Assembly: GCA_013054445.1 (NCBI GenBank)
Contig: JAAMPI010000806.1
Location: 1-25,378 of the forward strand
Source: Cudoniella acicularis
Taxonomy: Eukaryota > Ascomycota > Leotiomycetes > Helotiales > Helotiaceae
Reading direction: 5' to 3'
DNA: 25,378 bases
The notes under the pieces are model-generated. The model saw only the letters and a list, made by a program, of their open reading frames with translations. It ran no database searches and had not been told where the DNA came from. Position numbers and translations under genes: made by a program. Position 1 is the stretch's first letter, and the number at the start of each line of letters is the position of its first letter. This document shows positions 1 through 9,479 of this stretch, in pieces.

Positions 1-647
1 CGAGCCAACCACCTGGTGAACCGCTCTCCTAGGGCTCAATGAGATTTGTGGGTGAGATTGTCCTCTCAGTGGACGAGATTTTGGGCAGACTGCTTTATTA
101 AAGTCGAGTATCAAAAAGGAATGGTTCTAATTACTCGATACTCAAGTGTATCACCGTATTTTCTTCTTGCTGCCGATACGCAGCATAAATTCTTTATCAA
201 CTAAAAGCAGGAAGTCTTAAGACGGAGCAACTATATGTCACTATTGAGAAGCAATTACACGCCATTCGTCAGCCTTGTCAAAGGTGCTCCTCCAGCGTGT
301 CATTTACGACTACAAATTGGCTGCCTTGCAGAAGATTTCAGCTGCTGACAACGATTCGGTACTGATTCAGATTCAAATTCCAAAGGCACGCGAGATAACT
401 AGCAGCGCAAAGTAAGGATTATTATGGGGGAAAGAGGGCAATGACCTCACAACTCGGTGTTCACAAAGTATTTACTGACGCAGAAGATATAGGTTGATGT
501 GACAGTGTCTTGATATCAAGATCTACTATCTGTTCATCATGACACCCGCTCCTATTTCACATTCCCATTTCCGTGCAAAAAGCAGACTAAGTAATCTATT
601 GTCCAAAGCAAGCTGTAAATACAGCAAATCACCCTTCAATCAAGTCT
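1..647. other. intergenic, no gene seen
   Basis: I see no convincing coding stretch, RNA gene or repeat here. The segment lies downstream of the minus-strand small gene ending at 648, so its right part probably holds that gene's 3' UTR and polyadenylation region. Confidence 0.5.
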
Positions 648-992
648 TTATTTCTTGTAGACATTGCCGTTGGGGGCAGTATAGGTGGAAGAGCCAGAGG
701 CGCTCTTGTGATAAGTAGAATTATTTCCATTCGAGTAGTAGTAACTACCATCTTGACTATGAGTTAGCAGAGTCCATGCTTGATGGGGAATGTAGCTGAC
801 CTGAGTTGCTGTAATGATAAGCACTGCTAGAGGGCTGACTGCGAGTATCATAGCTGTTTCCCTGGAGAGTGTCAGCGTTGTACAAAGAATTTCGGAGCCA
901 AAACGTACCCGGCTATTGCTACCACTGCCGGTAACGGTGTAGGGAGTGTAGCTGCTGCTACCGCTGGAGGAGGAGGAGCCCTTGCTTGGCAT
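648..992 (-). CDS. small Ser/Tyr/Gly-rich fungal protein (copy A), three exons, 82 aa
   Basis: Function is unknown. I recognise the type as a small, widespread ascomycete hypothetical protein. Exons by my reading are 992-909, 861-801 and 751-648, giving 249 nt with stop. The introns are 908-862 (47 nt, donor GTACGT) and 800-752 (49 nt, branch TGCTAAC). The unspliced frame is also open but replaces the conserved middle with unrelated hydrophobic residues, so the spliced model is much better. The product starts MPSKGSSSSSGSSSYTPYTV, has a central GNSYDTRSQPSSSAYHYSNS, and ends in a DGSYYYSNGNNSTYHKS-type tail closing with NVYKK. There is no signal peptide or membrane segment; it is low-complexity and aromatic-rich. 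A degraded relative lies at 2086-2496 on the same strand with the same intron positions, which supports the model. Start and stop are both clear. Confidence 0.78.
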   Translation of the reverse strand: MPSKGSSSSSGSSSYTPYTVTGSGSNSRVRFGSEILCTTLTLSRETAMILAVSPLAVLIITATQVSYIPHQAWTLLTHSQDGSYYYSNGNNSTYHKSASGSSTYTAPNGNVYKK

Positions 993-2085
993 GTTTGTTG
1001 ATGTTATGAGTTCTGTACGAAGTTGTTATTGATTGCTTGAGTTGAGATCTCGATTCTCGTGATGTTTGTGTTAATCGAAGGAAAGAAAGGGAATGGAGGG
1101 GAAGAGGGGAAGAGGGGAGGAGGGGAGGAGGGGATCTTTATCTCGTAGTGGCAGCGTGAGTAAAGAACAAATGTGCAAACGCCATCGCGTCTTAGGTTCA
1201 TTCCCGCTCACCGCTGCACAGCCTTGTAAGTGAATAAGCTCAATCTCGGTGAGCGAATACGGCATTATGCAGGATAACAAGGCTTTTGGGCTTGGGTGGT
1301 GTGGTTGCGACTTAGGAACGAATCCGAACGATCGCGAGACGCCATCATGGATTCATGGCCGTCCTTAACCTCGGACCAAGTGCCTCAACAATTTAAACTC
1401 TATTGATGAGCCTGCACGTATGCCTTAAGACTGAACTCGTACCAAAGTTGAAATCGCATTTTGAGCGATCTCCATTTCAAATTGTTGTTGCTTGGATCCC
1501 CTAGCAAGTCTTATCGGGCGACGCGTCAGCCCAGCACTCTACGCGTGATCCCGTGAAAAGTACACGGTCCTCTGTAATCCATTACTGCATGAGGCATTGT
1601 TCCACTGAATCCACTCCATGGCTTCTTCGAACCAATTACATGGCCGAAACGCATGTCAGTGTAACCTTCACTTCTGCATGCTGATGTGTCAATGAGCCAG
1701 GCTTCGTGCAGAAGAGCTTTGCTCCATCAAGGAAATGCGACGCGCTCTAAATTGGTTTAAACGAGGTGCTAGCATGTTGGGTGGTATAGTATGGGGCATT
1801 TCCGATTGCAACGGAGAGAAAAAGGCGTAGAAATGTGTATGAACACTCGCTGGAAAACTAACGAGAGAAGGCGCAAAGCAAGCTTGTTGTGGCAATCGGG
1901 CATCGATTTGTTCAATCTGGTTGGTACTTAAGATGCTCCGAATCGTGTGAATGCCACAAACATTAACCGCGAAATAATTGATACCACTGCACCCATTTGC
2001 ATCCAATCCTGCCCACTTCCAAAATGTGTTATGCTCCTCAACTAGCCGGCGATATCAGGCCAATAGCAACATGAATCGCCCTGGT
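993..2085. other. spacer between the two tandem small-gene copies
   Basis: Apart from the pyrimidine tract this stretch shows only unconvincing short ORFs. It contains the promoter side of copy A and the 3' side of the degraded copy B. I see no third copy of the family in it. Confidence 0.45.
1095..1134 (+). promoter_or_regulatory. polypurine (CT-rich on the minus strand) tract upstream of copy A
   Basis: A 40-nt uninterrupted purine run on the + strand (GGGGA/GGGGAA units) lies about 100 bases upstream of the copy A start. Read on the gene's strand it is a pyrimidine tract, typical of filamentous-fungal core promoters or 5' leaders. The regulatory role is inferred from position and composition only. 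Confidence 0.4.
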
Positions 2086-2496
2086 TTAGTTGGCAAACTT
2101 CATATGCACAGTGCCATTTGGTGCAGTGTGCTGAGAATATCCGTTGCCACTGTTGTAGTACTTGCTCTGATCACCATTTTGGTAATAGTAGCTGCCATCT
2201 AGTTCAACAATTAGTGATGTTCGACCCTGGATTCAGAATATGCACTGACCAGCATTGCTACAATGATAGGCGTTACCCGCAGGCTGAATACGATTGTCAG
2301 CTTGTTGCCCTAAGGAAGTCAGATATGCAAGTTGAAAAACACAATGGGGGTATTTACCGAGCTATTGACTCCTCCACCCGTAACCTCGTATAGAGTATAT
2401 TTACTGGTAGAGCCGCTGTTGGTGGAGGAGCCCGAGGAACTCGAAGGTGCAGAGGCATTTATTTGAGTTGCCGGTGGATGTGTTGTTGCTTGACAT
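2086..2496 (-). pseudogene. frameshifted paralogue (copy B) of the small Ser/Tyr-rich protein
   Basis: The minus strand repeats the architecture of copy A: exon 1 2496-2358, intron 2357-2310 (48 nt, GTAAAT...TTAG), exon 2 2309-2250, intron 2249-2199 (51 nt, branch CACTAAT), exon 3 2198-2086. Exon 3 is intact, begins DGSYYYQNGDQSKYY and ends in a TAA stop. Exon 1 begins MSSNNTSTGNS but has one extra base in an A-rich run near 2458-2463, after which the ATG frame soon reaches a stop. The conserved SSSSGSSTNSG segment is in the next frame. Exon 2 is 60 nt against 61 in copy A, so one base is missing near its start and the conserved AYHCSNA lies in another frame. Two independent indels with preserved splice sites suggest a recent pseudogene. 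Sequencing error in homopolymers is the alternative. Confidence 0.72.
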
Positions 2497-3237
2497 TTTG
2501 TAGTGTGCTATTCTTGGCAATTGGACTTGTGTTCGGTGGGTTTGTGTTACATTGGATTGGTGTTTTTCGATGAGGTGATAACCGAAATGAAGACCAAGAT
2601 GGGAGTTGTTGGGGAACGAGTTCGTATTTATGCCCTCAGAAGTCCACTTGATGGTAGCGTCGAGTCAAGTTCGTTCTTTCCCCGTTACATCTTCGTGGTG
2701 AGTGACCTCCATTTTAGACAGAGGCCTTGTGCAAGCTAGAGGCAGAATCCAAAGTACAATAAGGAAGGTGCGAGAGACTGCAAGACTGGTTCTTCCCGTA
2801 ATTGAACCGCCCTAGAGATCTAAGAAAGTTTCGGTAGCAGCTGGTAGGGCCTTTATGATTCTAGGAGAAGCAATTGTAAATCTTGCGGCTCTTGATGCAA
2901 TTCAAACTGTCATGGAAGAAAGTCGGTATTCTGTTCTTATTTCGCGTCTTCCAGCAGGCAAGCTAAATTGAATGCTCATGAGACCACCCAGACAGTCCTT
3001 CTTTCACAGAAAATCGTTTCACAGGCTCTTCGAGATGGACTTCAAGCGATGTTGTCGCCTCATGTTCCCATAAAACTTGCGTTACTCGCTGCCACAAATC
3101 CTGAGCTTGAATAATTTAGCAGAAAATGTCCCTGCATCGTAGCTGAAAGATAATCATCGAAATCCATAAACTCCGAAAATTCGACAACGGTTCCATAGGC
3201 TTGAAGACATAATCAACTCATCGGAAGATAACCCCTA
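2497..3237. other. intergenic, with weak coding-like stretches near 2855-3114
   Basis: No confident gene. On the + strand a 38-codon ORF (2855-2971) and a stop-free stretch in another frame ending with TAA at 3112-3114 both read like helix-rich protein, the second containing QKIVSQALRDGLQAM. Neither matches a family I can name, and their order in different frames suggests an old gene fragment if they are real. The left part is the promoter side of copy B. Confidence 0.3.
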
Positions 3238-4056
3238 TCAACTATTATTATGACCATCGATATTGAAGTCGATTGTGAACAAAACGTCTTTTGTCGTCTC
3301 GACAGTCACCCAATCTTCCTGCACATGATTGCTCGTACTCATCTGGCCTCCAACCTCCGTTTTCCAATCAGTCACATCCCACTCCAATCCTGTCGTTGTG
3401 ATGACGGAAGGCTCTTTCAAAGGAAGAATTCCAACATGTTTTCCCAATCCAAATCCCATAAAATTTTCTCGCGCCTTGATTTTGTGTTTTCCAGACCTCA
3501 AAACAAAAGTAATGCCTTCATTTGATAAGAGAAACATCTTGCCAGATTCATAATTCTTTTGAAACATGTAAAGATGGTGTAGGATAGAAACTCCTTGATC
3601 AACTCTTCCACCAATTCCGCCTATTGCGACAATGTTCATCGGCTTTGACTTCTCCGGAGCCCAAATATTATTCACAGCTTTGGTGAAGTCGGTCGAATAT
3701 TGATCGGAGTCATGAACAATATCAACTCCTTTCTCATGCCAGTATTGCCGGGAAGCAGGAATAATAGAATCCAAATCTCCAATAATAAGATCAACTCCTA
3801 GATCGTGGCCCTCAGAGGATAAGTTCAAGTCCTGAACACGATTGGCGCCTCCATCAGCTGCAACTTTGCGGACTGCATTTCCCCAAATTTTCGCATACAG
3901 AGACGGTAGAAGCTCCATAGGCTGGTTAAGAACGACGAGAGCATATTCCTTGTGGGCTCCTGGGTTATCCGAAAACAAATCAGCAGGATGCCATGTTGTT
4001 TCTTCAAGCAAAGCCATCAGCGGCGTGAAGCTAGATAAGAGGAATGAATGTGCCAC
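3238..4056 (-). CDS. thiamine pyrophosphokinase (272 aa)
   Basis: Transfers pyrophosphate from ATP to thiamine, making the cofactor thiamine diphosphate (EC 2.7.6.2). It is cytosolic and acts as a homodimer in characterised members. The family signatures are in order: ADGGANR (residues 67-73), IIGDLDSI (91-98, acidic residues that bind Mg-ATP), DQYSTDF (118-124) and GGIGGRVDQ (146-154) in the N-terminal catalytic domain. The C-terminal beta domain follows with GFGLGKHVGILPL, GLEWDVTDW and the thiamine-pocket STSN (240-243). Length is normal for a filamentous fungus (the yeast enzyme Thi80 is somewhat longer). It reads as a single exon with no frame problem. M14 is an alternative start, since homology-like sequence begins only around WHPADLF (22-28). 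POL5 lies upstream on the same strand about 620 bp away; I infer no functional link. Confidence 0.95.
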   Translation of the reverse strand: MAHSFLLSSFTPLMALLEETTWHPADLFSDNPGAHKEYALVVLNQPMELLPSLYAKIWGNAVRKVAADGGANRVQDLNLSSEGHDLGVDLIIGDLDSIIPASRQYWHEKGVDIVHDSDQYSTDFTKAVNNIWAPEKSKPMNIVAIGGIGGRVDQGVSILHHLYMFQKNYESGKMFLLSNEGITFVLRSGKHKIKARENFMGFGLGKHVGILPLKEPSVITTTGLEWDVTDWKTEVGGQMSTSNHVQEDWVTVETTKDVLFTIDFNIDGHNNS

Positions 4057-4675
4057 CGGAAGATAGTATCAAAACGCCAAAATGAATCAAATTCAGCAAG
4101 TGCAACGAATGAATAAGAAGAAATAGATAGGTTGTTGAAAACTGCAAAATATTTTAAGAATTTCGAACTTGATTAGAGATAAATTTTGAGAGTTAAGTGC
4201 GGGGATGGGGATGGGGATGGGGATGGGAAAATATATTCCCCCCGCATTTATGGAGGAGTCTTGAGCGGATTGGGGTATTAATCCGAACTATTGATGTGGT
4301 GTGGCACGGTGACGGAATAGCTTCTAGCGCACCAAGTATTTTGGTGGTTGAAGTTGAGATTTAGAGTGGATTTGGGAAAGCCTCGGGAATGATAGGGGTG
4401 TGAGGTGTTGTCACAAGATAAAGAGAGGGAATTGAGGGAATAAACGACGAAAGCTTGTCGTTGTGGAGAGTTATTTGGTTTATTTTAGCGGTTTGTGGTT
4501 CAATAACAGCTGGCTGAATTAGGAATGAATGAAAGGAGAGAGGTGAGGAAGGGGAAGTTTTTAAAAGGTTTGATAGCAGCTATGATGAAGTTGAAAGTGG
4601 AGCAGAATAGAAAATAATCAACATTTGAATTGGGAGACGCAAGGCAAGAACGTCAAATTGGTATCTTCATTTGAC
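4057..4675. other. intergenic between thiamine pyrophosphokinase and POL5
   Basis: Contains the promoter of the thiamine pyrophosphokinase gene and the 3' side of POL5. Apart from the GGGGAT run I see no structured element. I looked for a thiamine-diphosphate riboswitch (THI box) and did not see a convincing one, as expected since fungal examples sit in biosynthesis and transport genes. Confidence 0.5.
4201..4227 (+). repeat. GGGGAT microsatellite, about 4.5 units
   Basis: A perfect hexanucleotide run of GGGGAT lies about 150 bp upstream of the thiamine pyrophosphokinase start. On the gene's strand it reads as a C-rich ATCCCC tract and so may form part of the CT-rich promoter. Confidence 0.8.
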
Positions 4676-7600
4676 CTAAGAATTCAAATGACTCTGCCAC
4701 CAATTAACCCAATCATGAATCAGCACAGGCTGTACCTTGACCTTCGACTTTGTACACTCCCTCATCGTAGCAGTGTACACTTTTGATATCTCATCCTCAT
4801 TATCCTCGTTGGCGCGATACAGGTTGGAAGCAATCAGCAAGCTAGATGTGCTTACAGCTCTTGCAAACATGTGTGATTGATCCTTTGTAGCTTCGAGGTG
4901 AATCGCTTTCATCAACTCGATCTGTTCTGGTACATCGACCTCTACCCCGGACTCTGATTTCTTCGTATTCTTGGCAGCTTTGGCGAATACTTGAATTGTG
5001 TTATAAGCTTTGTCCGCCAATTGCTTCGTTTTCGTTATCCGAATCAGTTGTATAAGCGGCAAGAGAAGTCCGAAGGCGAGAGGATTGGCGGCTTGCTTTT
5101 TGACGTAGATATCCAACAGGTCCAGAACTCGACTTTTGAAATTCACGATCGTCTCTTTCGCATCCTTCTGTTCTTGTTTTTTGTTGGGCGCTTTCTTTCG
5201 TTGTGAGAATATCTCAACCAGTTTCGAGTCCAGGGCCATCATCTCCGAATCAGTCATATCTGCATCGCTATCGGATTCCTCGTCAGCATCCTCGTCCAAA
5301 CGGTGAGTTCCAAGGGCTTTTGCGAGAGCATCGTCAAGTTTCTTGGCTTCTTCGTCTTCTCCATCTTCGGAAGAGTCTTCCTCTTCCTCTTCGCTCTCTT
5401 CCTCATCATCATCATGTAAATGATCGTTGAGATGTCCTTCTTCGCCATTCATGTCGATGACTTCCACATCCGAGTCCAACTCATCATCATCATCATCATC
5501 CTCTTCTTGTTGTTCTCCATCCTCGGGTTCTTGATCAAATAATTCTTGTTGGCCTCGCAGACTCTCATTTGACTCGAGAACATTCGTCATGAGCTTCAAG
5601 CCTTCAGCAGTGAGCTCCGACATGAATGCGCCAAAGACATGCTGAGAAACCTTTCGCAAAAGAGCAGATGGCTTCGAAATAAATGACAGCAAAAGCTCGA
5701 CCAAGACTTCAGAAGCATCAATGTCGGAATCGTCACTCTCCTTGTGCCGAATGAGCTTGTCATAACACATCTTTAGTTCATCAAGGATTGATATTGCTTC
5801 AGATTCCCCGTCATAGAGCTGGAAAATGACCAGAGAATAGAGTAAAGCCAATGCTTGTAATGGTGCCTTGTCACCCACTTCGGCCTTCTTGACCTTTTTG
5901 AGTAGCTTTTCCAAAATCGAGATGGCTCGATCCTTCGCCTCAGCGACTTTCGCATCCATAGGTACTGCATCTGGGTTGATAGTTTTTACTAGGTCGCATG
6001 CAAATGAGAATCCATTGATATCAGACAACAAATGAGTAAAGATAGACATTAGGCGATTTCGACAGAGGGTTCGTGTCTTTGCAGAGACTGGCGGCTTAAA
6101 TTTGGCCTCTTCGCAATATGCAATGTTGGCGACGGTTGGAAGGGCAATCTTGCTGATCCAGCTGATATTCCGCGATTCGTCTTGGATATCGACTCTGCGT
6201 ATGATATTGAGTATATGGTCGCCAAGCATCTGCCGACGCATCTCCGCTTCCTTGGTATCATCATTTCTACAAAGTTAGTCAGGTAAAATCAGGTTTCAGA
6301 GCAGATTTCGACATACCCTTCAATTCGCAGAGTTGGCTCTACGAGTATTTTGATGACAGACTTGGCGTTCTTATCATTCACGTAACTAAGTAGCTTCTCA
6401 ATCGTCTTTGTTTTCGTCATTCGGTCAAAGTTGTACGTGCCATTTCCTCCAATCAGGTGTGGCAGGAGTTTGACGAGCAGTTCTGGCTCCTCTTCCACAG
6501 CCTGAATCATGACTTTCAATGACTTGTCTGCTGAGCGATTTAAGAAACGATCTTTTTCGGAGACATGATTGATGATGCAGCGAACAAGGTTGTGGCTGAA
6601 GATATTTTGGAGCAGCTTTCCATAGGACTTCGTATCCTGAAACAATTTTTGGAAAAGGAGGAAGCCCCAGAACTTTCTTTCTCTAGACGCCGTGGCTGCG
6701 AAGAGGTTTTCTGAAAATATCAATTCTAAATACTTTGAACGTTTTTGATGTGACTTACCATCTACCGCAACTTTCCAGAAATTTTCAAAGTCTGCAAGAT
6801 TGCCACTCTCCGAGCTTTCGGATTCTTGAGCATATTGTCCAAGGACGATATTCCAAACAAAGTGTAACTGGGGATTCCAATTACCCGTTTGCTTTGCTTG
6901 AGGAGCTGGCTCATGACTACTATCGCTTGAGGAACTCTCTTTCAATGCCTTTGCAAGAGACTTTAGATGCTGAAGAGGATTTCCACTTCTTCCCCAAGGT
7001 TTGGGAGGAAATTTCATGTCTGGGAATCGACGTCGGGCTGTGAGCCAAACACCAACGCCCTCGGGAGAAAGAGCTAGGCCAGCGGCGCACAATTTTTCCA
7101 ATGTGTGTTCTGCCTGCGACTCATTCATCTGCGCGAGGGCTTCCACGATAACCCAGCCACATTCCTCTCTGATCCATGGCTTTTTGTCGGATAACTGGAA
7201 CAGTTTGTCCAATATGGCATCCCATTGATCTTCGGCTTCAAATAATATCTTCGCTCGAACAAAACTCTGCAGTCCAAACAAGAGCCCAAGAGCGTGATCC
7301 TTCTCTTCCTGTCCACTCAAATCTCCATCCGGTTTCGTTTTGGCGACCAGAAATCCAAGGACTTTGTCAAATGTCAAGCCTATGTATTTTTCTGTTGACA
7401 AGCCCTTTGCCCCATACAATTGACCCAATATTTCTGTCAAAACGACACTTATTCCGAGCCGTGCACCCTTTCTACCACTCGCCAAGCCTCTGAACAGTCT
7501 TCGCTCCAAATGCCTTTGTAATGTTGATTCTTCTACGCCTTCTCCGCCCAAGAGACCAGGTATAATTTCACTCGCAGCAGCAAGTCTTTCCGATGAGTCT

Positions 7601-7800
7601 TCGCTTCCCAATTTATCGTATAGTCGTACTTCGCGTTTCAAGTCGTCTCCTTTGGGATTGTCAACGAATGGGGAGGTGTCGATAGGAATGGGTGCAGATG
7701 CAGGTTTGGTAGACTTGGGGGTTTTTGTTTTATGCTGGCGCTTCGCCGTAGGAGCTTCGACAGGTGGTTCCTGGGCCTTTCTCTTGCGTTTGCTCCCCAT
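4676..7800 (-). CDS. POL5: DNA polymerase phi / POL5 (MYBBP1A-like) nucleolar protein, three exons, 1008 aa
   Basis: Despite the name, the characterised yeast homologue is an essential nucleolar protein needed for rRNA production and ribosome assembly, with no need for polymerase activity. Exons: 7800-6759, 6710-6317, 6266-4676 (3027 nt with stop). Intron 1 (6758-6711, 48 nt, GTAAGT...TTTTCAG) splices to give VDENLFAA. It has no in-frame stop and a length divisible by 3, so unspliced RNA would add 16 residues. Intron 2 (6316-6267, 50 nt, GTATGT...CTGACTAAC...TAG) joins RIEG to NDDTKEAEM. The N terminus is basic (SKRKRK and TAKRQHK, likely nuclear signals). A long alpha-helical repeat body follows. 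A very acidic Asp/Glu-rich segment at about residues 724-817 and a helical C terminus ending in WVNWWQSHLNS match this family. Length agrees with the yeast protein (about 1020 aa). Confidence 0.93.
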
Positions 7801-9479
7801 TTTGTGATGTTTGGAAGCTCAATGAGTTTTTTTGAAAATCTTGAGCAGCTTGCAGTCTCGAGATCTTTTTTGCTGCGATTCAATTCTGCCGCTATCTGAC
7901 CGCCTTTCTCCTGCCATAACAAGCCAAGCGCATTTATTTCTCCACTTTATCGTTGCCCTGTGGCCTGAGGTGTGAAGTGGGTTGTGTATCTCACTTAAAC
8001 GACACTCGCGATCGAACACGATGTTCAGTTTGCTTCGTCGCAGCGCTATCTTGCCATGGCCGCCCAGGAGTTTACATTTGGTTAGAAAATCGTCCATGAA
8101 AATATGTTGCCAGAATAAAGAGGAAGTAGCTCGGACTTCAAAATCCCTGGTCAGCATCGAGCCTGAGGACGAGTTCGAAGACACAAGTAGAAATCCAGTT
8201 TTTTGTAAGGCTATTTCCCTCACACTCGCCATTTGTTAATAATTGAAAAGTCAATCATGTCTTTATTTAATCTTGCTATACGAAGTAGAACTTTATGATC
8301 CGATGGCAAGTTCTTCGGACACTCCGTTGCCATAAAAAATACTAGTTCCCAACGCATTGATGACTACATACATGACACCGCACTCCGGTGTAAGCAGCAA
8401 GAGCAAATCCGGTGAATTGAAAATTGATTACCTTTGTATAGCGATATCGAGCAGTGCTCCTGTCGGTCGAAAATCTAAGAACTCTCTGGCTTTGTTGATC
8501 TCAGCAGATATAGAAAATGAAAGTATCTTATTGATCGGAAGTGGAATAGCCGAACCCTCGTTTAGAATCTATAAAGGCACTAGTCTCTGACTCTCTGTAA
8601 GTCCCTGTCTTCCTTCTCCAATAACCTCATCGTCATCGACGGCTCGATCGCTGTCGCCAATGGGAAGCCCACTTGGAATCAGTCACTTCTTGTACTACAC
8701 TTGCAATTCGTGATGGCGCCAGGATGTACAACCCGATCAGAAGCTGTCGCTCAGACAGAAAGATGAAGAGGCTCCGATGATGCAAGGAGAGCTTGCTAAG
8801 TCCGAGGGAAAATAGGTGAAGGGTTGGATGATGGATCGCCCATTTAGAAAGTGAGCAATGGCGCGGAAGCTCAGCCAGGTTTACGCCTTAAAATCGGGTT
8901 GAGCTGTCCAAGCGCGATTTGTTGCGTTCATCCTCATCTCGAGTTTAGATATTGCATGGTGGAATCATTTTCAAGTCGTCACGTACTTGAGAACTTGGGA
9001 ATGGGCTTTTATAAATCGGCATTAGGTAGATTTCGGGTACTCAAGCAACATCAATCAAGATGATTTTCCTTTAGTGGTGCTGACATCGCTACTTCGTTTG
9101 TGTTAATGTGCCACCCTCAAAGCCCCTTACAAAAAGGCTTGTTGCTCTTTCCCTTTCCGGAGCACACACCATTCCCAAAAGGGCGGATAAGACACCGCAT
9201 TTCCAAAAAATTCAAGACGTGCTCTTCATCTTCTCATCACCGTCATTCCTAGTCTTCCCTGGTTCTCTAACATCCACTCTCCTATTTAGATGCAATAGCG
9301 GGAGAGCAATGAGTGATTGCGGGCTGGTAGGTATAGTTTGAATTTCACCGAGTCTTGTTTCCCCTTTTCTCGGTCTTCTCCTTCTCGGGGTTGCGAGAGA
9401 AGGGTTCAGATTGCTCTCTCACCACACGAACAAACAGTGTGTATGTGCTTACCCGCCGTGATGTAGTGCAATCCAGGTC
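7801..9479. other. intergenic between POL5 and the C48-like relic
   Basis: Holds the POL5 promoter and probably that of the gene starting at 9480. The longest open stretch, on the minus strand at 8232-7819 (137 codons), overlaps the POL5 5' region, has no recognisable domain and no clear codon bias, so I do not call it a gene. Other short ORFs (for example + 8357-8590) also lack support. Confidence 0.45.

Noticed and set aside
1095..1134. G-rich tract as a possible G-quadruplex or telomere-like repeat
   Set aside because: Units vary (GGGGA, GGGGAA) and do not match TTAGGG. The simpler reading is a promoter polypyrimidine tract on the gene strand.
3250..3553. Plus-strand ORFs inside thiamine pyrophosphokinase
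   Set aside because: Shadows of a clearly recognised enzyme on the other strand.
7819..8232. 137-codon minus-strand ORF upstream of POL5
   Set aside because: Overlaps the POL5 5' region, no domain, no splice context, and codon choice is not gene-like.
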